A stretch of DNA of 20,044 nt from Micractinium sp. NFX-FRZ (Eukaryota; Chlorophyta; Trebouxiophyceae; Chlorellales; Chlorellaceae): contig JAPTJF010000701.1 of the NCBI GenBank assembly GCA_029339195.1, forward strand, positions 1-20,044. Reading direction: 5' to 3'. Below are positions 11,336 through 17,249 of the stretch, piece after piece (the first letter of the stretch is position 1; the number at the start of each line of letters is the position of its first letter). The notes beneath the pieces were generated by a model. The model was not told the origin of the DNA. It was given only the letters and a program-made list of their open reading frames with translations, and made no database searches. The position numbers and the translations under genes are program-made.

Positions 11336-11493
11336 AGCAGAGCTCGTGGTGTGCACTGCCGGAGGCACCCTCCCCCCCTTCTTCCGCTGGGCAAGCCACT
11401 TGTGGGGTGCTTATTCAAGTTTTGTCAGCTTGATTGCGCGGCAGTCTATCTTATGGTTACATGGAGACGCACGTGCGCGTGCGTGGGAGGGGC

Positions 11494-11498
11494 TGTAA
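11494..11498 (+). terminator. Candidate TGTAA poly(A) signal of the channel gene
   Basis: TGTAA lies 225 bases after the channel stop codon, a usual distance for green-algal 3' UTRs. Inferred from motif and position only. Confidence 0.45.
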
Positions 11499-12128
11499 GC
11501 GAGGCGCAAGTCGAACAGGCAGTGAGAAGAGCGAGTGCGCACGTGCGGGCGGTGGCAGCAATGTCGGGCCAGTGCAAGCAAGGTAGGTGGTGGGGAGGGT
11601 GAATGCAGCGGGGGTTGTACGCTGGGCCTGCACCTGGGAGGCTGCTGGGGGTGCCGCGCATTCACCGGAGCGGTGGAGACGGGGTGATGGGGGTGGTGGC
11701 CCACAGTGACCAATGGGTGGCTCGAGGAAATCAACGAGTGTTGAGGCATGCAGAGGCGGGTGGGGTGGGCAATGGGTGATGAATGGGTGGTCGATCTAGA
11801 GGGGAGGGAGGTCTAGAGAGAGGCATCAACAGCTGTAGTGTCTGTAGCAGGTACTTGTGCCGTCACGCAGCGTGCACGCCTACCAGCAGGGCAGCGCCTT
11901 GTGCAGGCTTGTTTCCAGTTTAGCAAACCTAGGTCTGGCGGTGAGGCCAGGGTCTTGAGTTCCATTGAGTTTCAACACGCCCTGCTCAATCACGAGCAGA
12001 GCGCCGGTGGCTGTGGGCCGGCCAGGCCAGCGCTGCCGGGGCAGGGTGGCCTGGCAACCGCCCAACCGCCAGGTGTGTGTGTGCGGATAGAGGGCCAGCC
12101 CCACAGCTGCGGGCAGCTCCGCCCCCGC

Positions 12129-13638
12129 TCACTGAGTGGACACGGGCAGCGCCGTGGCAGCGGGAGCGGCGGGAGCGGCGGGGGCGGCGTCCTTGGCCAT
12201 CTCCGCCTGCACCGGCGCCGCGGTCGCCACGGGGGCGGCAGGGGCGGCGGGGGCGGCGGGCGTGGGGGACCAGTCAAAGGGGCGGGGGTCCACGGGGGCG
12301 CCCACCTTGCGCGCCTGCAGGGGGAAGGGAGAGGTGGGGGTGAGGGGAGAGGTGTGGGGGGGCAGGGGTGGCGACAGGGTGGGGTCCATAGCCAGGCGAG
12401 CTGGGGGAGGGCCGCAGCCAGGGCAGCGGCAGGCCACAAGTGGCGGCCTGCCACACGTGACGCTCGTGCCCACCCCTGAGCCCCGCCTCCCCCAACCAGC
12501 CCACAGGCATGCCGCGTGTTGCACTCGCCTTGATCTCGTTGGCCTCCTGGCAGAGCGCGAAGCAGGCGATGCAGGGGATGGTGTGCACCAGGCAGTCGGT
12601 GTTGCCCTCGTCGCCAAAGCCGGCCGGCTCGGCGGGCAGCTTGTAGGCGGTGCGCAGGCCCTTGCGGGTGGGGCCCGCCACCAGACCGCACAGGCAGATG
12701 CACGAGTAGAGGTAGTACTTCAGGCCGTGGTTGACGCAGCTCTGCGGTGGATTAGGGGTGAAGGGGGGCGGGAGGCGGCGGGGGTGAGCCGGAGGGAGCG
12801 TGGGCAGGGTAGGGACGGGGTCGGTGCGGAACGGAGGGGGCGGCGCGCGGGCGTGTGCGGCTGCCAGACAGATTTGCTGCAGGGGGGCAGGCGGCGGAAG
12901 GCTCCGGTGCAGAGGAGCTGCAACTGACAGCAGGAGCAAGGCCACGCCACTTCCTTGGATACCCTGAACTGGGAGCTGTGCATGCTGCATGCATGCAGCT
13001 CGGGTTGGATACCCCCACCAGCCGCCACTCCGCCCGCCGGCACGTCAAACCCTGCCTCACCCCGGCCGGGCCGTGCACCGCCTCAGCATTCTGGCCGTAG
13101 GTCACGCACGGCAGGCAGTAGGAAATGATGCCTGCAGAGGGGCGGGGCGCCAAGGGGGTGCTGCTCAGGCAGGCAGCTTCCGTTGGAGCTGCCGCAGTAC
13201 CGCTGCAGGCGGCAGGTGGAGTCTGTGGCCCGCAGCGCTCGCCGCTCCAACTGCCGTTGCAGCTGGGCAGTTGAGCGGCGGCACCCCCCAGATGCCAGGG
13301 CCACCCTTCAGTGCGGGAAAGGGGGCTGAGGGGAGGGCTGAGACGTGCAAGCAGTGCCCGCTCCGGCACCCCAGCCCCCACCCAGGCCGCGTGGCTGGGC
13401 TGTCGCGGCTGCCTCTAGCGCTCACTACAAGCTCTACGAGGCACGCCATGCCCATTGCAACCGCTGGGTGGTCGCTGTGCTGCTGCAATCTCTGGGTTGG
13501 TGGCGGTATAAAACGCACGCGGTATAAAAACGCTGCCTGCAGCGACAGCCACCAGCGCTCACATACTGCGGGGTCCGCGAAGAGGTCTTCAAACAACTTG
13601 TAGGTCCAGGCAGCTTCCTTTGCCTCCCTCAGCGCCAT
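12129..13638 (-). CDS. PLAC8 / plant cadmium resistance-FW2.2-like Cys-rich protein, 4 exons
   Basis: Exons in transcript order: 13638-13563, 13131-13061, 12741-12529, 12314-12129. Phases close to give 181 residues. The N-terminal part, FADPAVCIISYCLPCVTYGQ (about 20-39), matches the PLAC8 signature with cysteines at 26, 31 and 34. The middle has a Cys-rich hydrophobic segment (YLYSCICLCGLVAG, ~60-71). The domain ends with DCLVHTIPCIACFALCQEANEI (cysteines 98, 105, 108, 112), the typical PLAC8 C-terminal block. Residues ~120-181 form an Ala/Pro-rich tail ending PVSTQ. Family members are small membrane proteins linked to metal handling, calcium influx or organ size in plants; the role here is not predictable. 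Intron 3 uses a GC donor (AAG/GCGAGT). The start has G at -3 and +4. The gene is divergent from the SWIM gene 714 bases away. Confidence 0.88.
13507..13530 (+). promoter_or_regulatory. Two tandem TATA-like motifs inside PLAC8 intron 1
   Basis: TATAAAA at 13507-13513 and TATAAAAA at 13523-13530 sit in a short direct repeat (CGGTATAAAA-CGC). They read on the + strand, opposite to the PLAC8 gene and toward the SWIM gene. Promoter activity is not demonstrated; they could be chance motifs in the intron. Confidence 0.3.
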
Positions 13639-13781
13639 GGCTGTGTTGCGGTGTTTCGGTTGCCTTGGCCCTAGTGGTCGAAAGAAGGGATGGCTGCAAA
13701 ACGAGGAACACGGCAAGAAACAGCAAAAGATAGGGCGACACGGCGGAATCGGCGTTATGAAGGTACACCGCGGCGCGCGCA

Positions 13782-13810
13782 GCATGCTGCGCCGCATGCT
13801 GCGCCGCATG
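13782..13810. repeat. 12-bp tandem repeat in the PLAC8/SWIM divergent spacer
   Basis: GCATGCTGCGCC occurs twice head to tail (13782-13793, 13794-13805) followed by a partial GCATG. It lies about 145 bases upstream of the PLAC8 start codon, in its likely 5' UTR or promoter. Confidence 0.85.
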
Positions 13811-14043
13811 TACAATCAAGCAGCTGCAGCTCAGGCCTCCTCGTGTCGTGCGCTTGTAGACTCTACGTCCGTGGCGTGTGATCTTCTAGGCAGCAGCAGG
13901 CCAGGAGCGCGGCCCACGTGGCCCCTGCTCCGCTGCCCTGCTGCCGCCTCACTTGCACCAGCCTGCAGCATCGATCCATCAGGCCATGCAGTGGCGGCGT
14001 GAAGCCTGCCATAGGGAGAATGGGGAGTCAGCCTTGTAAGGGG

Positions 14044-14100
14044 TATAAATTTACCACGCATATCCACTCCGCGAGAACAGTGCAGGATGCCTGGTATATA
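14044..14100 (+). promoter_or_regulatory. Candidate TATA elements for the SWIM gene
   Basis: TATAAAT at 14044-14050 and TATATA at 14095-14100 lie in a locally AT-rich patch about 300 and 255 bases upstream of the SWIM start codon. A transcript starting ~30 bases downstream of either would carry at least two upstream ATGs. Confidence 0.4.
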
Positions 14101-14351
14101 GGAGAGGAGCGCCTACCAGCTAGGGTTCTGCACACAGTGTGCGAAGCAAGCACCACGCCAGCAGGCTGACATGCACAGCAAAGGAATTGTACAGCAAAGG
14201 ACTTACACAACCGTCTGTCGTACAGTCTGCCGCCTCTTAGCTGAGCCCTGTGCCGGATGGGGGTGCTGCTAGCAACTGCTGGTGGCGGGTGCGGCAGTGG
14301 CGACGGCGGCAGTTTGGCTCGCTCTCCCACAAACCTCGCACCGTCCCCGAC

Positions 14352-15121
14352 ATGCCTGCACGGCGCTCTGGCAGGACATACAGCGCTGCCAAAATCGAAC
14401 AGCTTAGAAGGAGAGAAGGAGAGGGAACAAACAACAGGGCCACGTCAGCATTGGCAGTTCTCTTTGGCACACCCAAGCGAGACTTGGGCACTGCGATCTT
14501 CTCCGGCATGCAGGCGGGCACCATTGAGACACTTGGGGCGGACATTCTGCGCCACATTGCCGAGACAGGCTCGGCCAGCGACCAAGACCTCTCGTCCCTG
14601 CACTTCCTCTTCGATTCCCACTTGGCAAAGTCTCTGCAAATACTTGACCAGGGGGGCGTGTGGTGCTTCGTGGGCGCCAGCAGCGGGCGCAAAGTGTTTC
14701 AGGTGCACGGGCAGAGCTCGGAGAGCTACATAGTCTTCCCCAGCCACTACTGCTCCTGCCAGGTGCGGCGCGGGCGTGCCGGGAGCAGTGGCAGTTGAAA
14801 GGGGGTGCCGCCGCCGCCGCCGCCGCCACGCCGCACGCGGTTACCGCCGCCACGCGCCACCAGCCGCCGCACGCTTCTGGGCCCTCCCCTCCCTGCCTGA
14901 CTGCCCGCAGCGCCCCGCACGCCCCCCTCCCTCTCATCTTCAACGTGCCTCCTGGCCGCACCCCCATCTCCCCCATGCAGGCCTTCTTCTTCGACGTCGT
15001 CTCCAAGTCGGAGGCGGTGGCCTGCAAGCACCAGCTGGCGGTGCGCCTGGGCGAGGCGCTGGGCAAGACGCGGGTGCAGACGGTCAGCGACGCAGCCCTG
15101 GCGCACCTGCTGCAGGAGTAG
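14352..15121 (+). CDS. SWS1: SWIM zinc-finger protein, SWS1/ZSWIM7-like, 2 exons
   Basis: Exons 14352-14762 and 14981-15121 join in phase 0 to give 183 residues, close to the small size of eukaryotic SWS1/ZSWIM7. The ATG is the first in its frame after an upstream stop. The family core is visible: ESYIVFPSHYCSCQ joined to AFFFDVVSKSEAVACKHQLA. It makes a SWIM motif, C134-x-C136-x15-C152-x-H154, followed by the usual short helix (LAVRLGEAL). A WCFVGASSGRKVFQVHG segment just before matches the beta-rich part of ZSWIM7. In animals and fungi SWS1 pairs with a RAD51 paralogue (SWSAP1 or Shu proteins) to promote RAD51 loading during homologous recombination; the same role here is inferred. The intron splits the zinc finger between its two metal-binding halves and carries a GCC repeat. 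Confidence 0.88.
14807..14827 (+). repeat. (GCC)7 microsatellite in the SWIM gene intron
   Basis: Uninterrupted GCC trinucleotides inside intron 14763-14980. Confidence 0.85.
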
Positions 15122-15133
15122 CAAGGCGGCGGC

Positions 15134-15134
<1 letters not shown>

Positions 15135-15167
<33 letters not shown>
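15135..15167 (+). repeat. (CAG)n microsatellite after the SWIM stop codon
   Basis: About ten uninterrupted CAG/GCA units begin 13 bases after the SWIM stop codon and end some 75 bases before the next start codon. It is in the SWIM 3' UTR and/or the next gene's 5' UTR. Confidence 0.9.
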
Positions 15168-15168
<1 letters not shown>

Positions 15169-15243
15169 GGACAGCAAGCCAGCTCGCAAAGCGAAGCAGG
15201 CGGCAGCTGGGCGCAACACGAGCGGCAGCTGGCAGGCACCGGG

Positions 15244-16435
15244 ATGGCACGGCTGCTGGCGTCGGCGTTGTCATCGGCAGAGGAGGAGGAGGACGAGTTT
15301 GGCGGGGGCGGTGATGTGGAGCTGGTGCGGGGCGCAGCGGTGGCGGATGCCGGGGCCGCAGCAGCCGACCTGCATTCCGACCTGATGCTGGCGGCACAGG
15401 TGGGTGAGGGGGGGCATGGCGGGGGGGGGCAAGGTGGGCAGGAATGGCAGGAGGGGGTGGCGGGCAAGTGCAGCGGTCAGTTGGGGAGTGTGGCGAGGGG
15501 CAAAGGCAGGGAGGGAGGAGCTGTGGGCGGTCCTGGCGTGCCGCCGTCTCGCACCGCACCGGCGTGCCCTGCCCCCCCGTGCACGCCACCTGGCAATCGT
15601 ACAGCACAACAAGCGCAACACACCAGGAACACGTCACTGCCCCCCTGCCGCCCCGCAGGAGCAGCTGGTGGCTGAGCAGGAGGGCGCTGTGCACGCCTTC
15701 CACCAGCACCTGCCGCGCAGCGGCGGCGGGCATGGCGGGCGCGGCGGCGCCGGCCTCATCTCCCTCCTCGTCCTCCTGCACCTGGCGGTCATCGTCTACT
15801 GGGGTGGGTGGCCGGCGCAGCGTGTTGGGGGTGGGGCACAAGTTTGATAGGACAAGGTTTCGCAGAGTCCCTCTCCTCACACCCCACTGCACCGCCGTCG
15901 CCGTGTACTGAGTGGCACAGCCCGGCGCCCATTGCACGCGCAGCTGGGGCAGTGCTGGCTGACTGGGTTGGCCGGGGCGCATTGGTGGCTGAGTTGCGCT
16001 GCCCGGCTCACCCGTCCGGCCGCTCTTGTGGCTACTGGCGCTCACCCCCCCACCCTCCCCACACCTCCATGCAGGCTGGGTGTGGTGGCGGCAGCGCAAG
16101 CAGCGCGGCGAGGCCAGCAGCCGCAAGCCCAGCGCCCCACAGAAAGTGGGGTGCACCTACGACTGGACGCCCGTCATACCCCAGGTGTGGCAGAGGGAGG
16201 AGGCGGGCAGGCTGCGTGACAAACAGAGCAGCAGCTTGCTTGGGGACAGGGCAGGGCAGCTCCAAGCGCAGCGGCTTTGTGCGAGGCCTGTGGCGCTGCG
16301 TGGGCGTGAACTGTGAAAGCACAGCTCAGCATGTGTGCAGCCGTGTGTGTTGGAAAGCCCCGCCCCTTGCCTGGCCCCCCGCTTGTGCAGCTGCCCAAGA
16401 ACATCCAGCTGGCACAAAAGTCGGCGCTGCACTGA
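15244..16435 (+). CDS. Unrecognised small single-pass membrane protein, 4 exons
   Basis: Exons 15244-15399, 15659-15803, 16075-16184, 16391-16435 keep phase and give 151 residues. The ATG has G at -3 and +4 and is the only plausible start in that frame. The N-terminus has an acidic run (SAEEEEDEF, ~11-19) and an Ala-rich helix. A Gly/His-rich linker precedes one clear membrane helix (GLISLLVLLHLAVIVYWGW, ~83-101), followed at once by a basic stretch (WWRQRKQRGE) that would place the C-terminus in the cytosol. The tail contains GCTYDWTPVIPQ and ends KSALH. No family was recognised. An alternative end without the last intron would read through to a stop at 16316. The gene begins only 122 bases after the SWIM stop, on the same strand. 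Confidence 0.55.
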
Positions 16436-17249
16436 CGCCGCACCCAGGCTCCGGGCGTGGATGGCTGGAGAGGGGCCGCCCCCCCTTGCAACCCCACCTC
16501 CCGAGCTGCCCTGCGCAGCGCGCCTGTACTGCACGTGTCGCTAGGCAGCTTGTCCTTGTCCCCCTCGACACACCAAATTCGAGAGCAGCCGGGCGTGGCA
16601 GGCAGGCCCTCGCAGGCCGCCAAGCTGGCCGGGCAGGCTAGCCGTGTCAGCTGCCTGCCCTGTGCCCCCCAACACACCAGGCTCTAGCCTGTTCATCACA
16701 CGCTTGGGAGCGCTTGCTAGCGCCCCACAGGTGCTGCCATTGCTCCCAATGTGCATTTTTGCCCCTCCATTTTGCCCCTGCCACTCTTGTTCTTGCCTGC
16801 CCCTGTACCACCTCACATGTGCTTTTTGCCCTCACATGTGCCGCCCTCCCCCAACCCCTGCTATCCCTCCTGCTGTGCCCCCAGACACATACACCCTGTT
16901 ACCAAGTGCACACACCCACCAATACCTGCCTCCCTGCTCCCCTCTCCCTTGCTCCCCCCCTTGTCGTTGCACCACCTGTGAACTACGGTTTGCGTTACAT
17001 ACACACCAGAAAATCCCCAGCTGAGCACCAAGGGGAGCCAGAGAGGCAAAGGGCAGCGGCTGCCGGGCAGCTGTTGTGCGCCGTGGCGCCACCGCCGCTC
17101 CCTGCCGCCCCAGCGCCCCCAGCACGCGCTGCTGTGCAGGCTGTACGTCAGGTCTGAAGCAACCAGCGCTTGGCCTGGACGTGCGGGAGGTATGGCTTGT
17201 CTGCGGGGCGCGGCAGGGGAAGTTGGGGCGGGCAGGAGGGTGCAGCCGC
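16436..17249. other. Convergent intergenic region
   Basis: No exon was recognised on either strand. It is pyrimidine-rich on the + strand and contains two copies of CTCACATGTGC (16812-16822 and 16831-16841). It probably holds the 3' UTRs of the two flanking convergent genes. Confidence 0.45.
16995..16999 (-). terminator. Candidate TGTAA poly(A) signal of the six-helix membrane protein gene
   Basis: TTACA on the + strand reads TGTAA on the - strand. It lies ~250 bases beyond the tentative stop codon at 17250, a fitting distance. It gives mild support to that gene ending near there. Confidence 0.4.

Larger units (their letters stand above)
11270..12128. other. Convergent intergenic region (3' UTRs of channel and PLAC8 genes)
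   Basis: No exon was recognised. It contains the 15-bp repeat, a 19-nt strictly alternating purine-pyrimidine tract (11467-11485), the + strand TGTAA at 11494-11498 and a - strand TGTAA (TTACA at 11457-11461). Short GGGTGG-type direct repeats and paired TCTAGAG motifs lie at 11700-11820. Confidence 0.5.
13639..14351. other. Divergent promoter region between PLAC8 and SWIM genes
   Basis: No exon was recognised. It holds the 12-bp repeat at 13782, the TATA-like motifs at 14044 and 14095, and several upstream ATGs (14087, 14171, 14257) ahead of the SWIM start. The stretch 14035-14220 is more AT-rich than its surroundings. Confidence 0.5.

Noticed and set aside
10110..11498. 462-residue + strand open frame
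   Set aside because: It crosses several introns of the channel gene in the wrong frame and is low-complexity Gly/Trp/Ala; the real exons here follow splice signals.
14747..16156. 469-residue minus-strand open frame
   Set aside because: Low-complexity Pro/Ala/Arg translation antisense to the SWIM gene and the following gene; poly-Ala and poly-Leu come from the CAG repeat.
16185..16316. Read-through end of the small membrane protein to the stop at 16316
   Set aside because: A good GT donor at 16185 and an in-phase acceptor at 16390 give a tidier end (LPKNIQLAQKSALH); kept only as an alternative.
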